Shown here in pieces: positions 51,275-61,499 of a stretch of 64,000 nucleotides of DNA. The stretch spans positions 56,984,289 to 57,048,288 of the forward strand of contig OU744731.1 in assembly GCA_916613615.1 (NCBI GenBank), written 5' to 3'. The translations under genes were made by a program, and so were the position numbers. The notes under the pieces are model-generated. The model saw nothing but the letters and a program-made list of their open reading frames with translations. It searched no databases and had not been told where the DNA came from. Origin of the DNA: Steromphala cineraria (lineage: Eukaryota; Mollusca; Gastropoda; Trochida; Trochidae). Position 1 is the stretch's first letter. The number at the start of each line of letters is the position of its first letter.

Positions 51275-52956
51275 AAAATGTATTGTAAGATGACAAGGCA
51301 CATTGAAAACTAAAATAGACAACATGAAGTTTGAATAAACAAAACATCAAAATCTCTATCTAAATAAACACCAGTTAACAAACATGGAACATGGATCTAA
51401 ATTTCTTTACATTGTCAAAATCTGTATGCCCTTGCATTGCAAGCACACTAAAGATAAGAATAATGTATACTTTCAGCTGGAAACAGGTTTTTCATGAGCT
51501 TTTATATCTAATGTTATAATAAGTAATCGCTGAAATCATTTAAGGGATTTGACAATAATGTTTCTGATAGTCACAAATTTATCAATTTAAATCAAGATAC
51601 ATTTGCACATGATTAAATTTTTTAGAGCTTTTTACTTAACAGAAAAGGTTTGAGCTCTTTTGACCCTAATCAGACAAATAACTCAATATAAAACTTACGC
51701 TAATGAAAGTTGCTGAAACTTAAGGAAAACATAAACTATAAATGGTAGCTTAAGACATGACAATAAACTATCTGTTCATTTTACTTCATGAATTAAACAA
51801 CCTTTTCATCAGAGCTAAGTTTTTTACTTTCAGAATAAAACATGAATATTCAGCATGAACTTTATGTAGGCACACACGCAGTCAGAAGGAAATAGAATTT
51901 CTTAATAACCTAATGGGTCTCTACTGCTGCATGAGCAAAAGGGTAGGGAGGGAAATGATGAAATAAAAAAATATCCAACGAATTGTCAGACAAATTTCAA
52001 ACTAGGTCAGCAGTTCTTAAATCAAATGTTGCTAATGGATAAAACATTGCCCAAGCAGTGCAAAACTACAACTCACTCTAACATCAACAAAACCTGTTCA
52101 GTTAATCTGTGTTTCCTTACATCAAATGATTGAAAGTTTCACACAAAAATGGCTGCCAGAAGTCTGTGCTTGACACTTGATAACATCTTCAACAACAACA
52201 AGTATTCTGTTGACTAATGAGATGTTGGCCCCTCTGAAGACACCGGTAATACATTTGGCATAAACTAATATTTATTGAAGAAATAATGTAGTTGTTTTAA
52301 AAATGTTCTACTGCCCCTTAAGCTAACTTCAAAACATCCAGGGCTAAAGAGATTTCAAATTTGATCAAGTTCGTACAGCTTCTTAAACATGCCATGCCAC
52401 ATCCATTTACTTCTTTCAGGGGTCTTAGGGACTAGACATTTAATTCTAGAAACTTTTACATTGGGCTTTAAAGAATAGATCGAGTCGAATAGAACAAATT
52501 GATACTGCAGTTTGAAAGTCCAGGGAGATTTGAGTTCACAGTTAGTCCGATTGATTGTCTGGCTTTCTAACAAACTTCACACATGTTTAAATCCTCCTGG
52601 AGATTAAAATGTACGTTCTCTTATTCAATTAGAACAACTTTAAAATCCAAACTTTAAGACCAACCTTATGGCTTTCTGTACAAGAATAACAGATTCATTA
52701 CATAACAAAGCAAATTACAAAATATGTTGATGAGTTTCCAACAAGTTTAACAAAAAACCAACAATTGAGAAAAATAGATTTATCTTTTTCACCAACTTTT
52801 CCATTAAAGTCTTAAACAGCAGAAATAAACTTCCTTTAAATGTTGAGATTTCAAAATCAATTACAATAACAAATGACAAGGAGACATTGCATCTGCAGCT
52901 ACTTAGACTGAAAATCTAATGACCTTATCCAATATTCAATGTAAATACTTAAGATC
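51275..52956. other. AT-rich stretch without recognised gene
   Basis: No gene is supported. A solitary TTCTACTGCCCCTTAA at 52,307-52,322 resembles one end of the 360-bp MITE family but no body is attached. Confidence 0.4.
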
Positions 52957-53542
52957 ATTCTCTCCCCGCAGAGGCAGCTCAGTCATACCCGAGTTAGCCT
53001 CTGTTCTATTACGGCTAATACATGGGATAAAAAGGTAGAAATCTGATTGGAGGCAACCAAAGTTAGTTGTGCAATCAGCGTCGTCGTTTCAAAAATGGTC
53101 ATTCCCGTATACTTCGGCAAAGCTATGGTTGAAATTAAACATCCAGGGAAGATAACTAGTCTTTTGACAAAACGCCGCTTTATACCTTCTCATTAATTGT
53201 TAGTAAAATAAAGTATATCAGAAAACAAATTATAATTTACACAATTAAAAAAACAGTTTATATTCTATGAAAAATCAAATCCATATCTGATTTTTAAAAT
53301 ATTTCCATCTCATATACTGTTCATGAAAAATAAACATAAAGGCATGCTATTTTCCATGTCACGATACGACTGTAAGAATTCTCCAAGTCATGGATATCTA
53401 AAAGGTGTTTTCATTGGCTGCAAATAACGGAATATATTGAGTTACAAATTTTTGCAACTAGGGTAAACTGCCGGAACCCTGGAATCTTGCCGTAATATAA
53501 CAGAGGCTTGCTAGCACTAAGCTGCCTCTGAGGGGAGAGAAT
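52957..53542. mobile_element. TIR DNA element of about 585 bp
   Basis: The left end ATTCTCTCCCCGCAGAGGCA is repeated inverted at the right end (GCCTCTGAGGGGAGAGAAT). Pairing continues for about 65 bases, through GCCTCTGTTCTATTACGGC and its inverse GCCGTAATATAACAGAGGC. There is no transposase frame. I could not define a target duplication. Confidence 0.85.
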
Positions 53543-53571
53543 GGACTAGGATCTACATTTGACAAAAAGGG

Positions 53572-53931
53572 GTTTAAAAGAAGCGGTAGTACGTTTTTTG
53601 AAAATTATATATTTCAAATTTTTCACTGATTTTTGTGTATTAATGCTTAATGTATTATATTGATAGCATCAAACATCTTATTCAAAACCAATTATCTATA
53701 GTCAGAAAACAAATTATAAAGATTCACAAAGTCCATTTGCAGCCATTTTTGTGTGACACCTTTAGTTCATTTTGTGAATCGCATAGCTAAATTTAACATT
53801 ATATATTTGATTTGTTACTGCTTCATTTAGTTTAAATACTTTGTCTTTCAATTGGTACCATTTACTTCCATATTCCTGACATCACCTTATCATGTTATGA
53901 TCCCCTAAAAAGGTGCTACTGCCCCTTTAAG
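53572..53931 (-). mobile_element. MITE family member 3
   Basis: The left end reads AAGAAGCGGTAGTACGTTTT and the right end GGTGCTACTGCCCCTTTAA, inverted relatives of each other. The interior matches member 2 (ATAGTCAGAAAACAAATTAT, GCTTCATTTAGTTTAAATAC). About 360 bp, non-coding. Confidence 0.85.
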
Positions 53932-54413
53932 GGCAGGCTAAAAGGAACTCAGTCTGTTTAAACATATTCTCAATATACAAGTATAACATGCAAAGTATTA
54001 TTTGTTTTTTATAGTTTTTCGAGAAGATAATCTCAATATTGCTTCTGGTGCAAGGGAAAAAACAAAGAAACTTTAAAAATCAATTGATAGATAGATTGAA
54101 GAATGAATGTATGTCCCAGGGGCCTTTCCGGCCTAATAAGCTATAGAGAGAATATGACAACCTTATTAAACTTGCTCTCAATTATAAAGATCTGTTTTCT
54201 TGTTTGTAGGTCACTCTAAAAAAGATGATTCAACAGATTTCGCTTAAAGGAACAAACAAGTCACCAATTCTATTTTGAAGCAAATTTCTTCAAAAAACAT
54301 GTATAAGGGCTTTAACTTAAACAACCTCCAGGCCCTTTATCCTTATCCATATCTGAACATGATTTTTTTAGAAAATTGTTGGATTGTTTTGAACACCTGC
54401 AAGGACTTTACAG

Positions 54414-54419
54414 TTTATT
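54414..54419 (-). promoter_or_regulatory. Candidate polyadenylation signal
   Basis: The plus strand reads TTTATT, which is AATAAA on the minus strand, about 1 kb beyond the stop of the recombinase-domain gene. It is the nearest canonical hexamer I noticed on the correct strand. In AT-rich DNA such hexamers are common, so this is only a candidate. Confidence 0.25.
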
Positions 54420-54929
54420 AGGAAGTTTATGAACAAACTATTTCAGGAAAATTGAATTATTAACCAAATTCTGTTTTCAATATTTGTAAATGATAACTTG
54501 AAAAAAAAAGTTAAAAAAACAAAAAAGACCCTCTGTTCTTTGTATACATGTAGTCAGAATTATTATTTATATTTTAAGGACTCCCTCATGTAATATGTCT
54601 AAGTACATGGTTACGTCACGCTCTGCAGTCTGCTAGAAAGCCAATATTGATTACCTTGGGCCTGCTTTACAAAGAAATTTTAGCCTTGCAAGTTATATAG
54701 TTAACAAAAAGAAAACAGGCTGTTTGACAACTGTCAACACTCATAACTTGTATCACAAAATTAGGTAACATTTGAACAAAAACAACAATTGTAAACAATT
54801 GGCACTCCAATGGTTTGGCACAAATGAATCTTTTATGTGTCTATAAAAGCCAGATGTAGAGGAAAACATTTTGCAAGATGTTTTTCTTCTCCTAAATTGC
54901 ATGTGTCTGCAAATAGGTGACCATCAATT

Positions 54930-55470
54930 CAGGAGAAATGTTCTGCTTTGTCTTGAAGCCTGCTGTATTGGAGAACAGTTCTTGCATACAGCATGGGTCT
55001 GACATCAGGTGAACTTTTGTCACAATTTCTTGCATCATGTTCTTGAAGCAAGTTGCACAACTGTGCAGAAGAATGTTTTCTATTTTGTGTCTAAAGACAG
55101 CTGCATTGCTGTCAAGAACTTCCTCAGTCATGTTTCCGGAAACTAAAGACAGCTGCACTGCTGTCAAGGGGACTCTTGATTGCTGTTTTAAGAGTCAGCT
55201 GCAACTAAAAACTTCTTGCAAAACTAAAGACAGCTGCACTGCTGTCAAGCACTTCCTAAATCTTGTTTCTTGAGCCAGCTGTACAACAGATCTTTTTGCA
55301 TTTTCTAACAAAAGACAGTTGAGCTGCTGTCAAGGAAAAATTCTTGACTCATATTGTTTTGAGCATATTCTTGCATCTGAAATGAGTTGGACGGGAAAAC
55401 TTCCTGAATCACGTTTCTGGAGCCAGCTGCACAGCTGTGCTGGAGAACTTCTGAGCACAGAGTCCCGCAG
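54930..55470. repeat. Degenerate tandem repeat overlapping the 3' end of the gene
   Basis: Several imperfect units built around AAGACAGCTGCACTGCTGTC and around TTTCTGGAGCCAGCTG / AACTTCCT follow one another. Clear occurrences start near 55,092, 55,145, 55,225 and 55,313, and related ones near 55,050 and 55,423. CAGCTG palindromes recur within them. The unit at 55,410-55,465 forms the last codons and stop of the recombinase-domain gene, read on the minus strand; the others lie in its 3' flank. Confidence 0.7.
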
Positions 55471-56976
55471 CTGCTGCCATCTTCCTGAGATTTGATCCGA
55501 ACTTGTTGTAGCCCATGGTCTGTGCTTTGTACCAGTAGTCACTCTCCTTGCGGTGGATGTTCACGGTCAGGTAAAACGGTGAATCAGGCTTGCACATTTC
55601 GAGAGGTCGCACGCTGCGGTACTTCTTGTAGACATTGACACAGCACCTAGTCGGGTCCCCCTCACTAGCTGGAACTCTCACCACAGACTCCTCGCCACCG
55701 GGCTTCCTGCGCGTCATCAGAAGCCACTCCTGCTCATCATTATCTGTCTCAAGATTAATGTCGCCCCATCTCAGATAGTAGTGCTCCATGGAGCTGCGCA
55801 GTCCAAAGTGTATGTTGTTCAGGAACCATGCTGTATTGAGCAGAGCCTGGGGTGTCTCCATCCCAAGTTGCCCTGTCTTGAACAGAAGAGTGATCTCCCC
55901 TTCAGTTATCTCAGCCGGGGTCCTCTGCTTCTTCTCCCCGCTACTCCCCAGCAGACGCTGTCTGGCTTCCAATACGCTGCGAGAGTGATCAAACTGTTTG
56001 TCCTTCTTTATTGAGTACGGGTATCGAGCCTTACGCAGATGGCGGTCGATACTTGACTGGATGCTACTCAGACTCATTGGTTCATAGTCCTCGCCGCTCT
56101 CCTTCCGTACTGTCGCGAAGAAAGTAGAGAGGAAAGTGTCCAGCTTGTTGGAAGGAATGTCCTCCACAACCCGAGTCTCGCCCCAGGTCAGCAGGTGGGA
56201 TCTCAGCAGGTTCAGATGGTAGCGCGTCTTCTGGGCCGTCCGCACGTTGCGGTCAATAGCTTCCAGCTCCGAGTCAGTCTCTGCACACAGATGGCTTGTG
56301 TCCTCCTCCTCATCATCATCATCATCAACATCCAGCGCCTCCTCACCCATATCAATCACCAGACGCTGAGAATCCTCCTCCGACTTGATGTCGCTCAACT
56401 CCTCCTTGATGACAATATCATCAATGTCTTCACCCGACACTATAATCTGACTTGGAATGTAGCCACGACTTTCACTGACCACAGATTCTGATCTCTTCCT
56501 GTCATTAGTTCTGTGATCATCAGAATCTGTTCTCTTTGCTTGCAAACTGAGCGACTCCTCAGACTGTTTGTTGTTTGTTCCACACCTGTTCAGCTTCTCA
56601 GACGGTTTGTTGTCTTCAGTCTGATGCTGTGAAACCCCAACCTTTCTTAAGCTTTTCAGCAGGTCAGAAGCTGTCATTTTTGCTGATTTGAACTTTTTAA
56701 CTTTCCCACCAGTTGATGACATGAACCTCTTCCTATCAGACTGACATCCAGCACTTGCATCATGTTGATCCTCTTGTTGCTTGGACTCCTCATCAGAATC
56801 ATCTCCGGGATCACCTTCTGTTCCTGGCTGAGCACATGAATCCGAGTCTGAGCACACTTCAGCGGTCTCCAAGTGTTTACTCCTGCACAAAGAAACAGTC
56901 AGCTGGGAGTCCAGGCCAGACTCTGGTGAGAGATGTCTCTTCTGGGATTTGTTCTTTGGTGTTGATGCCTCGTCAC
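55409..56976 (-). CDS. Crypton-derived recombinase-domain protein (DUF3504/KIAA1958-QRICH1-ZMYM type), final coding exon
   Basis: This exon encodes residues 391-912. It starts after a ctcctccag acceptor and the frame from exon 2 is kept exactly. An acidic, Ser-rich linker (to about residue 635) holds possible SUMO motifs IKEE (580-583) and IKSE (587-590), and an Asp/Glu run (about 607-615). Residues about 640-896 match what I know of the Crypton-derived DUF3504 domain. Landmarks are IPSNKLDTFLSTFF, SLSSIQSSIDRHLR, a SxLEARQR segment, ALLNTAWFLNN, HFGLRSSMEH (the Arg at 784 matches recombinase box I), LRWGDI, SPFYLTVN and WYKAQTMGYNKFG. Such domains descend from Crypton tyrosine recombinases and usually serve as non-catalytic parts of nuclear proteins. 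The sequence ends at A-A-A-A-G-L plus 16 unrelated residues, so no box II HxxR or Tyr is present. No MYM zinc fingers are visible, which argues against a full ZMYM protein. The function is unknown. Confidence 0.88.
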
Positions 56977-57159
56977 CTGGAGGAGATCATAAGTAAATTT
57001 GAAAATTTCAATCAAATCATAATCAATGAAATAAGATGGAATACTATGAAATACTACCTGCATGTCATTCTAATGCAATGTTTTTATAATAGATTTTTGA
57101 TAAGGTTAGTAGTACAAGGGGTAAATGTTGTCAAGAGGGAACAAGTGATAATTAAATAC

Positions 57160-57440
57160 AGATGACACCAGGCTTGTAAGAGGAAGAAGAAAATAGTTTT
57201 TTGGGCATGACCCTGTAGCCCTTTATGTCTTATTGGGCCCCAATACGTAAATATTATAACCCTCAATAGCTAAGGTCTTAAGGAGTCCAAACTCCAAAGT
57301 CAAGATTTAAGCTTCCTTATCCAGTAGGCATCTGTGACAATCACAAGGGGTCAAAGGGTCACCAATACAATCAATGCCCATTAACCAAGAAGTCAAATTT
57401 ACGGGCCAAAGGATGGATCAATAGGCTTACAGTTGGACAA
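57160..57440. repeat. Eroded fragment of the 146-bp array element within intron 2
   Basis: GTAAGAGGAAGAAGAAAATA, CTGTAGCCCTTTATGTCTTA and CACAAGGGGTCAAAGGGTCA preserve the order of array landmarks with many changes. The fragment lies inside the intron between 56,977 and 57,504. Confidence 0.55.
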
Positions 57441-57504
57441 TTTACCATATAGGTTCAACAAGAGACACACGCTTGACAAGCTAAAACTGAGTCAATCCCA
57501 TTAC

Positions 57505-58532
57505 CTGTGTTTGGTTGAGCTTGTTGATATCGATGTGTAGCAGTCATCACTCCCATCTTGTTAGAAGCTGTATTCCGTGCACATCTGTTGTCGCTGGTAC
57601 TGTCAAGTGGAGGGGCTCTATGAGGTATTTCCCTGCAAGTATTCCGCTCACTGGGTTCCTGAATGGATGTGGTGCTAATCAAGTCAGAGTCTGCTGTCAC
57701 ACCCCGCCTATTGTTGGAGCTGGCATCAAGGTGGTTGGGAATCTGAGGTATATCTCTGCAGTTTTTGCCAGCAGACCAACAGCCCTGGTGTTTGGAGGTT
57801 TTGTCTGCCTTCAGAGCAGTGTGCACAGTGCTTTGTGTTCCAGCTTTTCCAGGACAAGAGCTTTGATGTGACAGTTTCTGTTGTGACCTGCTTGAATCTG
57901 AAGAAGATGAGTTTGTTGGGGATTTCTGCTCAGACTGCATTGGGTCTGCTTTTGACGTATCTGACTTCCAACGTCTTCTTTTGGTACTCAATGATTGGTT
58001 TTCCTGTGTCTCTGTAACATACTGAACAGAATCATTCCCCTGCTGGCAGCATTGGCAAGTCTTATGAGATGTAGTCAAACTCTTCTGATTTGGCTGTCTG
58101 TGCACAAAAATCTCTCTCTTGCCCTGCCTTGAATCAGAAATTGGAGACTCTTTCTCTAGAAGAGAAGCATCAGATCCTGACACCACCTCTGAGGTCCGAC
58201 TACTCGAGTGTTTGAGAGCCTTCAGTAGATTCTGTACAGGTGAGGAGTCTCGGCTGTGACCACCGCTGATCCCAGTGTCTACACTGGCGCCCTCCAGGGA
58301 GCTCCGATATCCTCTCACCCCACAATCGGAGCCGCTGGTGGATGGACAAGGGCTCTGTTGAGGGATGAGCATGTCCAGCTGTCTCTCCAGAGAGTCCTTC
58401 CGCCGCCGCTTGACACCAAGCATGAGTTCAGTGGAGCTGCGAGCCATCGGCTTCATCATCTTGAAGGCCTTGATGCAGTAACTCTCGCTCACACCGGTCC
58501 CTGATGCATGGATCAGCTCAGACAAGACATAT
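57505..58532 (-). CDS. Crypton-derived recombinase-domain protein, coding exon 2
   Basis: The middle coding exon has 1,028 bases. It starts after a ttttcag acceptor and ends at ACACAG|gtaatg, leaving one base of a Gly codon. It encodes residues 48-390. Residues 48 to about 80 finish the unrecognised N-terminal domain (YVLSELIHASG and onward). A basic cluster KRRRK at residues 89-93 is a plausible nuclear localisation signal. The rest is Ser-, Gln- and Lys-rich low-complexity sequence with no domain I can name. It includes a CQCC cluster that is too short to call a zinc finger. Open coding runs on for 16 codons past the donor, but that tail is in the intron by the splice model. The disordered composition fits a nuclear scaffold or regulator; this is inference. 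Confidence 0.8.
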
Positions 58533-59457
58533 CTGAAAATAGTCATAGTAACAATAAGATTTAATTCACATATTCTCTGGTGGTTCAACAACAATCATAT
58601 AAATTACAATCATCAAACACTGGAATAGTGTTGTCAAATTTGTGTACATACTACATGGTACTTCAGATCTAACAGGGTAAAATGTAGGGCAGGGTTTTAC
58701 AGGACTCAACTTTCCTGAGTATTTGACGCAGAAAATGTCAACAGGACCTAAAAAAATAATCATGTTGGTCCTCTGTGACTAATTCTGATGCTAATATCTA
58801 ATCCTTTAAATTAATGAAAGCCACATTTCAATATGATTTGCATTTCAAGATGGTATTGAAACATCAATCAAGATCCATCCCATTATAAGCAAATCTTTAG
58901 CAACCTTTGTATCTAGTATGAAACATCAAATGACTCCAGAATTAGGAAAAGGACTCCCAAAAATATATACCTTGAGTCCCCAGGACTGTCAGTTGGGATT
59001 GACTATGTAAAACCCTGGTAGGGTCAAAGTTTAAAAGGCATATTGTTCAAATGTGCACATATCCCCTTTGCCTAGCAACAATATTTGCTTCAATGGATGC
59101 TCCTATGTTTCATTGTCTGCCATGTCATTTAACAATTCTCATGATATCAATAATACTTCAAAGCAGACGTTTTTCTGGATTTTTCCATACCATCTTAATA
59201 GATTTGGAACTAGAAAATCATTTCTCTTCAAATTAATCACACTAAAGTTGTGAACAAAATGCAAATTTAAAGTAAACGGTAACCCGTCCTTAATATATTC
59301 AGAAATATAGACACTTTTTAAAATAAAAGTTAAAGATCCAGCCTCTTTGGTAATTACTTCATATGTAAAGAATCAGATCACTAATAACTGAAACTTACAG
59401 ATTAACTTAATTGGGAAACAACCTTCAAACATTTTCAATCAAAGAAGTTAAACGCAC

Positions 59458-59600
59458 CTCTCCCGCTGTCTTCCATCCAGCTCCACGGCCAGATATCCGC
59501 TGACATCGACACTCTCGGTGAAATCTAGGTACACCCGACACACATCCTGCAGGGCGCTCACCAGACTGGAGAAGAACTCTCGCGAGTACTGCTTGTCCAT
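59458..59600 (-). CDS. Crypton-derived recombinase-domain protein, coding exon 1
   Basis: This is the first coding exon of the minus-strand gene. It begins at the ATG complementary to 59598-59600 and reads MDKQYSREFF, then a hydrophobic and acidic helix-like stretch ending ELDGRQRE. It contributes 47 codons plus two bases (AG) and ends at a consensus donor (GAGAG|gtgcgt). Joining to the acceptor at 58533 restores an Arg codon and an uninterrupted frame, which is the main evidence for the model. The exon is clearly richer in G+C than its flanks. I do not recognise the N-terminal domain it starts (residues 1 to about 80 with exon 2). An untranslated exon may lie upstream: a pyrimidine-rich AG acceptor occurs on the minus strand near 59,645, about 45 bases before the ATG. 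Confidence 0.8.
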
Positions 59601-60387
59601 TCTGGCTGATAAATGGAGTCTTTAGCACTCTGCAATTAAGACTCTGAAAATATTTTTTTTCAATAAAACTAAAATTTAAAAAAAATGAATAAATATAATG
59701 AAAAGGAGACTGAGATTTCTTCATTTTCAAAACTCTCAAGCCTTATTTTAGACTTGCTTAGGCTTTTATTTAATTTTAGGGTCTGGCTGACACACTAGGT
59801 TTGAATTGGCACTAGTCCATTAGACCATGGCTAGTAAAAAATATTTTGGGCTAGTGAAATGCATTGACTTGTCAGTCTGAAGACTAGTTCAAGTTTTAGA
59901 AGATATGATAATGTAGATGTATTTGGTAAGTTGAAATGTTTTGGGCTAGTTCTCTCAGAAGTAAATAGAATGGTTTTTTTTTACAATATTCAATAGATTG
60001 CAGTGTTGTTCCTAAGTGGGTCAAGGGGGTCATTTTGGGCTTTTCTGAGCAGATGGGGCCCCTTGCAATGGTAGAAGAATCCTACTTCTCCTAGTTTTAA
60101 GGGACACTAAGCAAAAAGGGTAGGCAAACGGTTCAAGGACCACCTCTTAGAACAACGCTGGATTGTTTCAGTGTTGTTGATAGTGGGGTACCTGGGGAAA
60201 TTTGCCCACCCTTTTGACGATTAATGTCCCTTAAAATTCTAGATGTAATATACTTTTACCATAATGGCACTGCAAAGGGCCCAATCTGCTTAAAATTTGC
60301 CAATATGACCCCCTCAGTTGACCACCTAGAAACACGGTAAATTGGGCCGGTTAGTTTCAGGATTGTGTAACAATTAGTTGTTTCGTT
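59601..60387. other. 5' flank of the recombinase-domain gene
   Basis: AT-rich sequence upstream of the start codon. No CpG island or clear TATA box is seen. The promoter and any untranslated first exon remain unplaced. Confidence 0.3.
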
Positions 60388-60496
60388 ATTGCAATATACC
60401 GGTATCGTCGCCTTTATTGCAAAACCTTGAAAATCTCATGTTGGCCAATGTTGCATATTCAAGGTTTTGCAATAAAAGCGACGGTATATTGATAAT
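60388..60496. repeat. Hairpin (inverted repeat) of about 109 bp
   Basis: The left arm contains CAATATACC, CGTCGCCTTTATTGCAAAAC and CTTGAA; the right arm carries the inverse (TTCAAGGTTTTGCAATAAAA, GCGACGGTATATTG). The left arm has a few extra bases (GGTAT). Likely a small foldback element. Confidence 0.8.
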
Positions 60497-61145
60497 ACTG
60501 CTGATCTTTATTGATGAGCCAAAAGTGTTGGCAAAGGTTGTAAAAATGTCAAAGGCTAAAATTTGCTGTTGCTTTACAAAGTAGCTTTTATTCATTTAGA
60601 ATAAGATCCACTGATTTATCAGCTATAATGGGTGCATAACAAAATGATTCTCGGCATGGGCCATAAAATCACCAAAATTGAAATTTTCATACAAGATGGG
60701 TTTCTTAACATTTTAGTTTTTGAAAAATAAATGAAACGATGGGTTCTCAAACCTGCTATTTTTGGTCCTTATCTACAAAATATTCTCCTAATCACCTAGG
60801 GGTTTACAGAGTTTCAGCTTACTAAACTTATCTCACTAGCATAGGGCATGACCAAAGATTGACAACACTTTCTTATCACCATTGGCAAGGTACCAATACA
60901 CAAGCTCTAGAAACACCAATGTCTCAGAGAAGAGTCCAACTAAAATTTGTTTCAATGGAAACTTCAAAAGTCATAACCTCAATTTGTTGGTAAAATACAT
61001 ATGAAGTTTTAGTAAGATATATGTAAGGAATATTTTTTCAATTCTGTTACTGAAATAAAATAACTTAGTCTAACGGGAAAACATATGAATATTTGCAGAA
61101 ATCCAGCATCATTGGCTCCAAAACAGTATATATCTGTTATAAATA

Positions 61146-61306
61146 AAGTAGAACTCGGATATAACTAACTCCAAGGGACCAAAGAATTTAGTTCGCTATA
61201 TCCGGTGTTCGCTATACGCATATAATTTAAATGATATCATATAGGGAAGGGACTTGAAAATTTGTTCGCTATATATCCGATGGTTCGCTATATCTGTGTT
61301 CTACTG
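61146..61306. mobile_element. Pogo/Tc1-like MITE with TA target duplication
   Basis: The ends AAGTAGAACTCGGATATAAC and, inverted, CAGTAGAACACAGATATAGC are TIRs. TA dinucleotides flank both sides (61,144-61,145 and 61,307-61,308). The interior repeats GTTCGCTATAT several times. The element is 161 bp. End sequence and TA site fit the pogo/mariner superfamily as I know it. Confidence 0.75.
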
Positions 61307-61499
61307 TATATGAAATGTTTATAAAACATGTGATAAATGGTTTTGGAGCTCTGCTCTTGAAATTGATATCAGAAAGGGCAATGACCACAACACTAATGAT
61401 ATTCAAGGCTGTTGATTTAGTTATACATAACTACGAATATGAGGAGGGTCTCACAAGTCCTCTTTTTCCATTTTTATCATTTGATTATCAATATTACAC

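Noticed and set aside
48384..52322. A single MITE split by a 3.6-kb insertion (start at 48,384, end at 52,307)
   Set aside because: The sequence just before 52,307 does not continue the MITE body lost at 48,690, so the two pieces are not clearly halves of one copy.
54892..55167. 91-codon minus-strand frame downstream of the gene, considered as an extra exon
   Set aside because: It is made of the same degenerate CAGCTG repeat units as the gene's tail and has no recombinase box II residues.
57455..57504. Continuation of the exon 2 frame to a stop at 57,455, which would make exon 2 a complete gene
   Set aside because: A good donor (ACACAG|gtaatg) at 57,505 joins in phase to the 56,976 acceptor, giving a longer frame ending in a known domain; the 16 extra codons look intronic.
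57515..58504. Several plus-strand frames of 60-118 codons
   Set aside because: They are antisense shadows of coding exon 2 of the recombinase-domain gene.
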